DNA of 64,000 bases from Metaphire vulgaris (Eukaryota > Annelida > Clitellata > Crassiclitellata > Megascolecidae), in contig CM030849.1 of NCBI GenBank assembly GCA_018105865.1, positions 7,622,900 through 7,686,899 of the forward strand, in the 5' to 3' direction. A program made the translations under genes and the position numbers. Shown piece after piece: positions 46,472 to 57,316 of this stretch. The number at the start of each line of letters is the position of its first letter. The first letter of the stretch is position 1. The notes beneath the pieces are model-generated. The model saw only the letters and a program-made list of their open reading frames with translations, searched no databases and was not told the origin of the DNA.

Positions 46472-47669
46472 CTACAGTGTACACTGTACACGTTTAGAAC
46501 ATAAACCTTCAATCATAGACCCGTATTAGGAAATTGACACATATGCTTAATTGCACAGCTACGATATTTGCAATAAAAAAATAAAAGCCATTTCCTAATC
46601 CTTATTTTACTATGACTCATCCTTACTTATGTTACTGTAACATTGTGTGGAGTTTCAGCTAAAAATGTATTAATGCTAACATCCAAAATATTCAAAATAA
46701 AACCATTAGATTAATAAATACTAACTCTAATTACCTTAGTATTAAAATTTTATATTTATAATATTAAAATCCTTATCTGTTTGTCCAGTTTGTCTGTTGC
46801 CTTCAAGCGTTCTGATTGGTTGACTATTGGTAGACGGTTTAGGCCGTTTAGTCCTTACGTCGCGCTGCGTTGGTGGGCGAGCGTTGACTATTGGTAGACG
46901 GTTTAGTCCTTACGTCGCGCGAAGCGTTGGTGGACGATGTTCGAAGACGACGTTGCTATTGGTAACAATTGTTCGTAGAACCGGTTTAGTCGAGTCATAT
47001 TGGTAGACGGTTTAGACCGTTTAGTCCTTACGTCGCGCGATGCGTTGGTGGACGATGTTCGAAGACGACGTTGCTATTGGTAACAATTGTTCGTAGAACC
47101 GGTTTAGTCGAGTCATTGCAGCGTCAGAGGGCTGGGCGTGCGACGACGTTGCTATTGGTAACAATTGTTCGCAGCCTGAGGTAGTTGAGCAATTTTAGCG
47201 TACATTTTTAACGTACACAAAAATACGTGTACAGCGTCACAATTGGCCACAGTTGCGTGATTTTAACGTACATAGGCCTAATTATTACGTCGCGCAGAGC
47301 TTGGCTGAGGTGGCGATCATTGAAATGTTGTTCAGCATGCTGTCCCCCTCCCCACCCTCTTCCTCCCCCACCCTCTTTCCACCCCCTCCTCTCCCAACCC
47401 ACTTCCTCCTCCCAACCCTCCAAACCCTCTCCCCTCCCCTCCCAACCCCCCAAACCCTCTTCCCTCCCATCCCAACCCCCCAAACCCTCTCCCACCCCCT
47501 TCCTCCACCCCTCTTCCCAACCCCCTTCCCTCCCAACCCTCTCCCAACCCCCTTCCCTCCACCCCCTCTTCCCATCCCTCTTCCACCCCCTCTCCCCATC
47601 CATCTCCCAACCAACCATCCCTTTGGTTGAGCTTGGCTGTGTGCCTCCGGAATATACCCTCCTTCCCCT

Positions 47670-48122
47670 CTCGAAATCTACCGCAATTTGACGCAAATGT
47701 GCAACGTCATGCCCTATAGATTAGCATTATGAGATTTTTGCATAGCCACGGAAATCTACCGCAATTTGACGCAAATGTGCAACGTCATGCCCTATAGATT
47801 AGCATTTTGAGATTTTTGCATAGCTACGGAAATCTACCGCAATCTGACGCAAATGTGCAACGCCATGCCTATAGATTAGCATTATGAGATTTTTGCATAG
47901 CTACGGAAATCTACCGCAATTTGACGCAAATGTGCAACGTCATGCCTTATAGATTAGCATTTTGAGATTTTTGCATAGCTACGGAAATCTACCGCAAACT
48001 GACGCAAATGTGCAACGTCATGCCCTATAGATTAGCATTATGACATTTTTGCATAGCTACGGAAATCTGCCGCAATTTGACGCAAATGTGCAACGTCATG
48101 CCCTATGGATTAGCATTATGAG
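47670..48122 (+). repeat. 79-bp tandem array, six copies
   Basis: Same unit as 44955-45325. Confidence 0.9.
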
Positions 48123-48506
48123 TTTCAAATGTTCCGTTTAGTACTTTAAACTAAAAGGTCCTTTTTATAATTCCTTACGTTTCTATCGATTCTGAAATTT
48201 TTATCCCCGGGTTTCTTGCAAAGGAATTAATTATTCATCGATTATTAGTTAAATTAAATGCATGTTTGTGCAGCGCCGAATGGTGAATAGGAGCTTCGTA
48301 TAGCACCTATATCTCAGCGGTTATAAACGTAGAAAGACGCGGTTACGCTTCGCTTAAGGCTAATTTTATAGAGCACATTTAGGCCCGATTTGTGTAAGCA
48401 GTTTATGTTTAATTTGTTTGTTGGAATATTCGTTGCCTCGAACGAAGCGAGCCTGCACTGCGAGCGAAGAGAGAAAGCGAGTGCGAGCGAAGCGATCATT
48501 TGTTAG

Positions 48507-48980
48507 TATAATATTAAGATCCTTGCTCTGTATGTCTGTTACCTTCAAGCGTTCTCATTGGTTGGCTGTGAGCCCATCTTGGTTGGCTGTGTGACGTTCT
48601 CATTCGTTACCTTCAAGCGTTCTGATTGGTTAGCTGGGTGAGCATTCTGATTGGTCGTTCTGGAATCTTAGGCTTCGCGAAGCGAAATGCGACGCGAAGC
48701 GAACGGCGACGCGAAGCGAACAGCCACGCGAAGCGTTTGACGAAGCGTACGTTGCAGCGTCATAGTGTGTAAGGCCTACAACTCCCGAAGCGAACGGCGA
48801 CGCGAAGCGAACGGCCACGCGAAGCGTTTGACGAAGCGTACGTTGCAGCGTCAGAGCTTTGCTACGTGGCGTATGTACGTCATTGAAACGTTGTTCAGCA
48901 GCATGAATTCAATGATTGGGTTTTAGTATTATCCTGCACTGCGAGCGAAGCGAGCGCGAGCGAAGCGAGCATCTTTCTAG
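48507..48980 (+). mobile_element. Short Helitron-like copy nested at the end of composite B
   Basis: TATAATATTAAGATCC to ATCTTTCTAG, next to an upstream TTAG exactly as in composite A, showing that the two-part structure moved or was copied as a unit. Confidence 0.65.
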
Positions 48981-49037
48981 TAAGTACATTAATATTCTAA
49001 ATATTGTTTAAATACATTTTCATCAAACCTCATTATG

Positions 49038-49723
49038 TATAATATTAAGATCCTTGCTCTGTATGTCTCTCTGTTACCTTCAAGCGTTCTCATTGGTTGG
49101 CTGTGTTAGCGTTCTGATTGGTTGGCTGTGTGATGTTCTCAACGTTCTCATTCGATACCTTCAAGCGTTCTGATTGTTTGGCTGGGTGAGCGTTCTGATT
49201 GGTCGTTCTGGAACCTTAGGCAAGTTCGCTTCGCGAAGCGAACGGCGACGCGAAGCGAAGCGAACGGCTTCGCGAAGCGAACGGCGACGCGAAGCGAAGG
49301 GCCACGCGAAGCGTTTGACGAAGCGTACGTTGCAGCATATGTGTACAACTTCGCGATGCGTTGGTGGGCGAATCGAAGACGACGTTGCTATTGGAAACTT
49401 CGAAGAAGCGTTTGACGAAGCTTACGTTCAATTGTTCATTGTAGCGTCATAATGTGTACAACGTCGCGATGCGTTGGTGGGCGTAGCTTGAGGAAGTTGC
49501 GCGATTTTAACGTACACAAAAAATACGTGTACAGCGTCACAAATGGTCACAGTTGCGTGATTTTAACGTACATAGGCCTAATTATTACGTGGCGCAGAGC
49601 TTGGCTAGGTGGCGTATGTACATCATTGAAACGTTGTTCAGCATGAATTCAATGATTGGGTATTAGGTATAGGTATTGGATTAGTATTAACCTGCACTGC
49701 GAGCGAAGCGAGCATCTTTCTAG
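49038..49723 (+). mobile_element. Helitron-like copy, 686 bp
   Basis: Same start (TATAATATTAAGATCC) and end (ATCTTTCTAG then T). It combines the GCGACGCGAAGCG repeats of the short form with the TTTTAACGTACATAGGCC segment of copy 1 at 12034. Confidence 0.65.
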
Positions 49724-50071
49724 TGACCTATAAAAATTCAAAAGATTTAAATAATTTGTAAACTTTCTGTTGTGTCATCTTGTGTTAATCTATACATTAT
49801 TTACATGTTAATTACATTAGCATACACAGTACTAATAATCATCAAATCCAATCTTCTCAATATATGATTATAATGTTCGAAATCAATTAATAATGTTCTT
49901 ATAATCATACAGTTTCTTCTGTCTTTACTAATCAAATAATAACAACCCAACTTAATAACAATAAAATGCATAATAAATTTCCATTACTACTAATGCATTT
50001 GGTCAATAATACCTCCAATTAACATTCAGGCATTTATATTGGTAAATCATACTTTGAAAAACCAAATATTT
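49724..50071. other. AT-rich 3' region of Gmr1-like element
   Basis: Downstream of the RNase H stop. I see no coding content or repeat boundary. Confidence 0.5.
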
Positions 50072-51747
50072 CTAATCACTGTTTACTACTAATCGAGATA
50101 ACGTATCTGCCACCACATTCAATGAACCCCTTTTGTATTTTAATTCTATATCAAATTCCTGTAACGCCAAACACCATCTCATTAACTTAGCTGATCTGGT
50201 CTTATTGTTTGCCACATACAACAATGGATTATGATCGGTAAATACGATCACAGAATTACCCAAGATCCATATTTTGAATTTATTCAGGGCCCAAATCACC
50301 GCATAGGCCTCTTTCTCTATAGCAGCCCAGTTACGTTGTACCTCGGTTAGTTTACAACTCAAAAAGGCAACAGGCCTTTCAGTTTTGTTATCTGTCATTT
50401 GTGCTAATAATGCTCCAATAGCATAATCACTACTATCGCAATATATTTTTGTCACACGACCACTCTCAAAATTAGTCAACACTTGTTCAGAACAAATTAA
50501 TTGTTTTAACTCTTGAAAAGCATTTTCATGCTCAGGTAACCAATTCACATGAAACGGCTTATCCTTCTTTGTCAATTCAGTTAAACTTTTAGCTATCTCT
50601 GCAAAATTACACAAAAAGATTCTGTAAAAACCAAAAAATCCTAACATTTGTTTAACCTCCTTTTTCGTTTCTGGTCTCTTCAAGTTTTTATGGCCTCAAT
50701 TCTTTCAGGATTCATTTTAATATTCCCAGACCCCACCAAATGTCCAATAAATTTGATTTCGTTTTTCCCAAATTCACATTTCTTTAAATTTAATGTCAGA
50801 TTATGCTGTCTCATAACCTGTAAAAATTGTCTTATGTGTCTTAGATGATCCTCCCATGTATTAGAGTGTACAGCAATGTCATCCACATAAGGTTCACAAA
50901 AATCTCTTACAGGTTTTAACACAATATCAACTGCTTTGACAAAAGTTCTACCAGAATCTACCATACCAAACGGTACTCTATTCCATTCGAAAATTCCAAT
51001 GTGAGAAATAATTGCTGTTTTCCATCTATCAGTTTCTTTGACTTTACAAGACCAGTAAGCATTTCGACAGTCAAACACAGAAATATACTTAGATTTTGCA
51101 ATTTTATTCAATGCTTCAGACATCAATGGCATGGGATATGGAATTTGTATAGTATGTTGGTTAATGTATCTAAAATCACAAGCCAATCTCAATTCGTTAT
51201 TCTTTTTCTTCACAATAACCAGTGGGCTAGTCATTGAACTGTTCGATGGCCTAATTATTTGGTCTTCTAACAGTTGCTTTAATTGTCTTTCAACCTCTTG
51301 TCTGTACACTAAGGGTACACGATATGCCTGAAATTGCTTAGGCACAAAATTACTCTTTAGATTTATTTCATGTTCTACAACCTCACATAAACCGGGTTTC
51401 GTACTAAACCTGTCTGAAAATTCATTTAACACTTGCATTAATTCATCACATTGATCAACATTTAAATGACACAATTGTTCATATGACACTTCAACACTTT
51501 CAACTTTATCAATGAGTACTGGTTGTTCAACAATATTACCAAAACTGTCATCATCCTCTATCAAAGCTATACAACTCATTCCTCTGACATAATATTTCCT
51601 CAATTTATTAGCATGCACCACTTTACGTCCATTTTCTTTCATATCAACTAAATATGAATATTTTGATCGACGCTGTAAAATTTGGCACGGACCTTGCCAC
51701 CGTGATAATAACTTATTATTTGAGGTTGGGTACAAAACTATCACCAA
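50072..51747 (-). CDS. Reverse transcriptase and RNase H of Gmr1-like element, frame-shifted
   Basis: The frame 51747-50680 holds a short integrase-tail region (SRWQGPCQILQR), then RT: LACDFRYINQHTIQIPYPMP, FGMVDSGRTF (a degraded FGL.N.P.TF motif) and the catalytic YVDD. A one-base shift near 50683 leads to 50683-50072: MLGFFGFYRIFLCNFAEIAK, then RNase H (IYCDSSDYAIGALLAQ, FTDHNPLLYV, ADTLSR). This C-terminal position of RT-RH after integrase is the defining oddity of the element. Confidence 0.88.
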
Positions 51748-51762
51748 CTCTCCAGGATCAAA

Positions 51763-53041
51763 TTATTTATCTACCGCTTTTTTATTGTGTTGATAAGCAT
51801 ACTTTTCTTGCTGTTTCGAAGCATTACCTTCTGCATATTTTAAAGCGTTCTTCACTCTTTCTTTCAATTGATGTAAATAAATAGTAGGTTCTACTCCCAA
51901 ATTTGGTGGTAAATCAATCTCATCAGCCCATATCTCTTTCAATAAAGTCAATGGACCTCTTGGACTAATTCCATATGCCAATTGATATGGGGCCACCCCT
52001 GTGGTTGCGTTGGGTACCTCCCTCAGAGCCCATACCACGAATGGAATCAAATTATGCCATTGCTTTGGATTTTCTACAATTACATGCTTAATCATACTTT
52101 TATACGTTTTATTCCAACGTTCGACTAAACCTGAGGCCTGGGGATGTCCCGGAGTATTAAATCTGGGACTGCACCCCAACATTTTCAAAAATTCCTGTGT
52201 CAATTTTGCTGTAAAATTTGTACCCTGGTCAAGTAACAATGGATGGAACTCCCACATTTACAAACAAATTCAACAAAGCATTACACACAGCCTTAGCAGT
52301 TAAACTTTTCAATAACATTACACTCGGAAATCTAGTACAGTAATCAACAGCGCATAACACATATTTATGACCTGCAGCTGATGGTGGTTCAATTGGTCCA
52401 ATTACATCAATATTGATTTTTCTAAAAGCAATGGGTTCTCTAGTAACAGGTGTAATAGGTACTCGATCCTTACACACAATCGGATGACTTAATTGACACT
52501 TCTTACAAGTTTTACAATACCAGTAAATTTCCTGTCTCATTTTAGGCCACACAAAAGAAAGTCTTATTCTATCCAAAGTCTTTTGAAATGCTAAGTGACC
52601 GCCAAAAATAGAGTCGTGAGCTAGTTCGAGGACCTTAGCCCTTCTACATACAGGTAACACAAGTTGGTAATAATTTTCATCTAAATTTTGGTACTTTTTA
52701 TACAACAAATTTCCAATAACATAAAAATTAGACTTGGACTCTTGCGCCAAATCCCACCACTCTTTTAAAGATTCATCCTCTCTTTGCTGTAATGCAAATA
52801 CTTCTGCGTCTGCTTTTATTTCAGTTACGCAACATCCTTGTCGATCATCACTACTCTCATGACCTTCTCTCACATACTGATTTTTGTTTTCTTCACTTTC
52901 CCCCTTTACTATTCCTGTTAACCATTCCTTACTTCCATCACTTTCCACTTCTCCTTCATCTGATTCAACAATTTCCATGTCTCTTTTCAATTCCTTTTCC
53001 CCATTCACTTCATCTTCCTCTACCTCTGTTTCACTATCCAT
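51763..53041 (-). CDS. Integrase of Gmr1-like element, frame-shifted
   Basis: The frame 53041-52229 starts with an acidic linker, then the zinc-binding HHCC module (HDSIFGGHLAFQKTLDRIRL through CKTCKKCQ) and the first core Asp (INIDVIGPI). A one-base shift near 52240 leads to 52257-51763 with the second Asp (LLLDQGTNF) and the Glu (GLVERWNKTYKSM). An in-frame TAA at 51763-51765 separates it from the RT frame. All DDE residues are present. Confidence 0.88.
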
Positions 53042-53045
53042 CTCG

Positions 53046-53999
53046 TCAATAATCTCTTTCAGTCACCTTTTGAACTTGCGATCGGGTTAAAACATTAACA
53101 ATCACTGGGTTAATTATATTTTGATTTCTGGTTTCAAGTTCATAAACAATTTCTGGATGCAACAACAATTGTTCATTATTTCCCAAATTTTCTACCACAG
53201 CACACATAATAGGTAATAATGTTCCAATATTTTCATTATTTCCAAATCTATTGTCTACCATCTGCAAACGCATGTGTAACACAACCAATTTAACCAAAAC
53301 AGGAGGTCCAGTAACCCCTTGTATATTTACACATCCAACTTCTTGAAGATTCATGTCAGATACAACATTTTTATCAATAATAGCAATTTCGGTGCCAGAA
53401 TCAATTAAAGCATTTACACAAATTTTCTTACCACTTTGACCTTCAACAATTTCCACACCAACATGTTTTAATGTACATCGTTTAATTTTATCATCAAATA
53501 CAGTTAAATTATCAATAACCTCCTTAACTACTTTCTCAGATGGTTCACAGTTAACCTTATTATCACATGCAGGTAACTTGTTCATTACATCATTAACACA
53601 TCTGTTCACAACAACAGTACATTTCATAGATGCGCTTGGTATATCATTTATTTTGTCAGGTATGTCAACTATTTGAAATTGTGGTTTCGATTCTACAACA
53701 CAAGTATTAACCATCAACTTTTTCTCTTTTCTTGGACATGCATTAGCCAAATGATAACTTGAGCTACATATATAGCACTTTTTAGTCTGCTCAGCATATT
53801 TATTTCCTTCCCGAAATTTTTCATTAGGTTGAGTAAGATTTGAAAATTTCCTTCGATCAGTCCATTTATTCTCGGACCTCGAACTCTCTTTGAAATTTCT
53901 CACAGGTGGCCTGACATTATAACTTGTCACCCCACTTCTACTTGCTACTGGCGACTTATAATTGACCCACTCAGGTTTATCCCCTTTTCCTGATAACAC
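53046..53999 (-). CDS. Nucleocapsid zinc knuckle and aspartic protease, Gmr1-like element
   Basis: A basic Ser/Arg-rich start, then a CCHC knuckle (CYICSSSYHLANAC), then a retropepsin site (NALIDSGTEIAIID; DSG instead of DTG). It overlaps the preceding gag frame by about 55 bp with a shift, and is followed immediately by the integrase frame. Confidence 0.82.
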   Translation of the reverse strand: MLSGKGDKPEWVNYKSPVASRSGVTSYNVRPPVRNFKESSRSENKWTDRRKFSNLTQPNEKFREGNKYAEQTKKCYICSSSYHLANACPRKEKKLMVNTCVVESKPQFQIVDIPDKINDIPSASMKCTVVVNRCVNDVMNKLPACDNKVNCEPSEKVVKEVIDNLTVFDDKIKRCTLKHVGVEIVEGQSGKKICVNALIDSGTEIAIIDKNVVSDMNLQEVGCVNIQGVTGPPVLVKLVVLHMRLQMVDNRFGNNENIGTLLPIMCAVVENLGNNEQLLLHPEIVYELETRNQNIINPVIVNVLTRSQVQKVTERDY

Positions 54000-55163
54000 T
54001 GACCAATCCTGTTGTTCACATATAAATCAGCTAAATCTGCTATTTGAGAAGCCGTGAAAACATCAACACCTTCCTTTGATACAACAAACTGCAAAATGTC
54101 TGAATTCAATGACTCTTTCAGACGATCAGCCGCTAATAAATCTACCAATTTATCAAAATCATTATCCACCTGCTTGCTGTTAATATAATATTTCAACATT
54201 GTTTTCAATTTTATAGCAAATATATTGAAAGTTTCATCTTTAGCCTTAAGCATAGTAGAAAATTTCCTTTTGTACTCAACTGAGTCAATCTAAATTCTTT
54301 TAAAATGTTACTTTTCACAACTTCATATGAATTCATTTGGTAGAAGACAAACGATTAGTAACAGTTCTCGCTTTTGGAGACATCAAAGGTATTAAAAATT
54401 TCACCCAAAATTCAGGTTCCACTTGACAACTCGTGAAAATCTTTTCTACATCATCAAAATACACAGGAACCTCTACCGGCTCCAAAGGCATTTTAGGCAA
54501 AACATGTTTCAAAGTATCACCAGCGTGTTTCATCCTAGCGGTATATGTTTTTTCTCTCTCCGCCTGTCTTTGCATTTCCTGTAATTGTTTTTGTTCAAAC
54601 TCTATCCTTTCCTGTCGATCCCTTCTCCATCTTTCTTCAGATGCTTGCATCATTTCACTCCATCTCACTTCTTGTCTTTCAGCTTGTTTTAATCTCTCCT
54701 GTTCCTTCTGTTCCTCATACTTCAATCTCTCCTGTTCTTTTTGTTCTTCGCGCTTAATTCTCTCTTGTTCCTTCTGTTCCTCACGTTTTATTCTCTCTTG
54801 CTCCAGCTGTTCCTCATGCTTTATTCTTTCTCTTTCCTGCTTTATTCTCTCCTGTTCTTTATGCTCTTCCCGATCCAGTCTTTCCTGTTCCTTCTTCATC
54901 CACATTTCTAAAAAAATCATTTCTGATTTATGTACTGGTTTTGGGTCCTCTTCCGCCTCTTCCATCAAGCTCTCTTCTACTTCTTTACCCTCCGGTGTAC
55001 CTTTTTTCACCACCCATTCTTTTGCTATTTTCTCCATTTTCTCGCTTCGAGACAACACTTGTATCTGTTCAACATCAAAACCCAAATTAACCAATATAGT
55101 ATGTAACCTTACATTACTAGCTTTTCTCAACTTTCCTCTTTGCTCATCTGACAACTGATCCAT
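53945..55163 (-). CDS. Gag of Gmr1-like element, frame-shifted
   Basis: The frame 55163-54333 (MDQLSDEQRGKLRKASNV) has a long Glu/Arg/Lys/Gln coiled coil made of an ~8-9-residue repeat (QERIKREEQKE). Capsid-like sequence then continues, after one or two single-base shifts between 54333 and 54260, in 54253-53945 (KAKDETFNIFAIKLKTMLKY, then ADLADLYVNNR). It resembles SCAN/capsid-type gag. Confidence 0.75.
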
Positions 55164-55848
55164 ATTTTAACAAATTACAATCAATCTAACATTGAAATTA
55201 ACAATCACTACACCTCAAATGCACAATAATTCAACAATAATTCAACAACCACAATGAACACAAAGAATATCAATGTACACTAATTCAACCACCACAATCA
55301 ACACAGAGAATTGATCAATTGACTTCCCTTTCTAAAGTCCAGTTCTTGCTCTATTTTCGGAATTACCGACAACACCTTTGAACATCTGTGAAAGGATTGC
55401 TCGAATATCCACTTGACCATCCCAGACTCCCAGTTCACCGAATCGACGTGAGTTTCTTTACCGGCTTGCTTCAACACGAGTCAATAAACTCCCCACGAGT
55501 GTACACCACAGCACACCCACGGACACCGTACAAGTCAGCACACAACGAGGTGACGCGTCTCCAGAATAACGAGATCCTCCACCAGAACAACGAAGAAAAC
55601 TCCAACCAGAACTTGTACAACGATAACCCAAAATTCCAATCGCTCTCCTCCTCGCAAAGAGTAATCCACATAAACCGCCTTTGTATTATCAGAATTTCAC
55701 CAAAACTAAATCCTCTCTATAACCTTGAAGATTAACCGAACATCCATTATCGACGAAAAGTTCACCACAAGTACTCATACGACCGAAGTTTCTCAACACA
55801 CAACACTGCCATTACGACGCATGGATCCTCCTTTTTGCTGCCGCCAAA
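55164..55848. other. 5' untranslated leader of Gmr1-like element
   Basis: Between gag and the 5' LTR. A frame on the plus strand here has no domain. The putative primer-binding site (minus strand TTTGGCGGCAGCAAAAAGG) abuts the LTR. Confidence 0.6.
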
Positions 55849-56073
55849 TGTAACCGATGAAAAGTTAACTCTCAATATTTTATTATAAAACAGATCCATT
55901 TCAAATATAAAACATTATCAGTAGCGTGCTCTGTCCTTCAAACAAAACTATATCTGTACTCTGACCCACAAGATGACGCCCCCTAAAACTATTTCTATTA
56001 TTATAGCCCCTTTTCCTGTACTTTTCCTTATAATCCCACTTCACTAATCCCCACTCCTAAAAACGCGCTTACA
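55849..56073 (-). repeat. 5' LTR of Gmr1-like element
   Basis: Identical to 43766-43990; TG...CA; followed on the right by ATAATAATC. Confidence 0.9.
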
Positions 56074-56092
56074 ATAATAATCATAATAATAA

Positions 56093-56943
56093 TGTTGCGA
56101 ACCGACCTTATTGCTAATCTACCAGGATGACTGACGTCGGCCGCTAACAGTATTATCTTTCTTTCAATTAAGGCGGGTGGGTATTCGACTTAGCTTTTTG
56201 GCTAAGGTTTTATTATTATATGGCTGATTCCCCCTCTCTCTCTATTTCTCGTGTACTACCTCGATATCTCGACTCAGGTACTACCTCGATATCTCGTTCA
56301 GGTACTACCTCGCTCTTCTGTCAGGTACTACCTCGCTCTTCTGTCAGGTACTACCTCGCTCTTCTGTCAGGTACTACCTCGCTCTTCTGTCAGGTACTAC
56401 TTCTCTCTTCGGGTACTACCTCAGGTACTACCTAGGGATCTATCGGGCCTTCCACGGCTCCTTCCCTCTCCTAACGCGCCGCGGTCTTATCTTTGATGGG
56501 GCACAACCCTGCCCCCTTGGGAACCGCTTCCGCGGTGGATTGCCACTTCCTAGCGGAAATGTAGTACCTCGAAGGTACCTCCACCTATTTGGCACTCCAA
56601 GTCGAAACTCAGTATACCAGCCTCGTGGCCATCTAAGGGACCTCTATTTATAGGACTCTGATACTACCTTTAAAAAGGTGTGCTATACTGCAACTACCTA
56701 TCGGGCTATAACTCAACAATACCTAGCGCCCTCTACTGGATATTCTATGTCTAACTTCCTAGGCCCTTCACCTATTTATTATATAGTTATTATTATTAAA
56801 AGTCCTTAATTATTATTATTATTAATTTATTCCTTATTTAAACTACCTAACTGGCCATCAGCGCCATCTAGCGATTACCTTATAAACTATCTTCTTATAT
56901 TTTATTAATGGATCTCATACTTGCTATTATCAATTTCGCTACA
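56093..56943 (-). repeat. 3' LTR of gypsy element (851 bp)
   Basis: On the plus strand TGTTGCGAACC...TTTCGCTACA. It contains four tandem 23-bp CAGGTACTACCTCGCTCTTC units at about 56299-56392. Confidence 0.93.
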
Positions 56944-57316
56944 CTACCCCGGACTTAGGCACGGGATGGTCCCCATCCCTCATTTAATAGAACAAACAAA
57001 AATGTGTGCGGGGAGTGCCTTAGCGTGTTCACAATCAGCACAACTAATCGCAGTTACATAATCAATAGCGTTTTACATCAAGCGTTAGTCAAATTAAAGT
57101 TTATACAGATTCATATACAATATAATTAAACAAAAGAACAGTTATAAAATGTTTAAACAACTTCAACAAAATGATTTAAGCAATATTAAGAAATTTCTTT
57201 CTCGACATCTTCTTCTAGATTCAGTCATCGTGACGACGACATTAGCGTCTACAATTAACAAGTATATTAAAATTAAACAATGAAATGTCTCTTTTTCTTT
57301 CCAAATCCTTTGAATC
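56944..57316. other. 3' untranslated region of gypsy element
   Basis: Between the pol stop and the LTR. The minus-strand sequence AAGTCCGGGGTAG next to the LTR is the probable, weak polypurine primer. Confidence 0.6.

Larger units (their letters stand above)
46757..48980 (+). mobile_element. Composite Helitron-like element, copy B
   Basis: Same architecture as 44022-46184, including the nested short copy at 48507-48980. It differs by an extra ~100-bp duplication of the TTGGTAGACGGTTTAG block near 46999-47108, minisatellite length, and six rather than five 79-bp units. Flanks differ from copy A, so both are insertions or one is a segmental copy. Confidence 0.7.
43766..56073 (-). mobile_element. 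Gmr1-like Ty3/gypsy retrotransposon, bounded by identical LTRs, with nested repeats
   Basis: Two 225-bp LTRs (TGTAACCG...CGCTTACA) are identical by eye. ATAAT flanks both outer edges, though within AAT microsatellite sequence. Minus orientation: 5' LTR at the right, a possible primer-binding site TGGCGGCAGC just inside it, gag, zinc knuckle plus protease, integrase, RT and RNase H. A purine tract (AAAAAAGGAAAGAGA on the minus strand) abuts the left LTR. Between that tract and pol lie 6 kb of Helitron-like copies and an EGF exon. Integrase upstream of RT is the Gmr1 arrangement. Confidence 0.85.

Noticed and set aside
51763..51765. In-frame TAA as a programmed readthrough site
   Set aside because: No conserved readthrough context is visible, and many single-base errors nearby make an artefact simpler.
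54433..55158. Long plus-strand Ser/Cys-rich frame
   Set aside because: Antisense shadow of the gag coiled coil of the Gmr1-like element.
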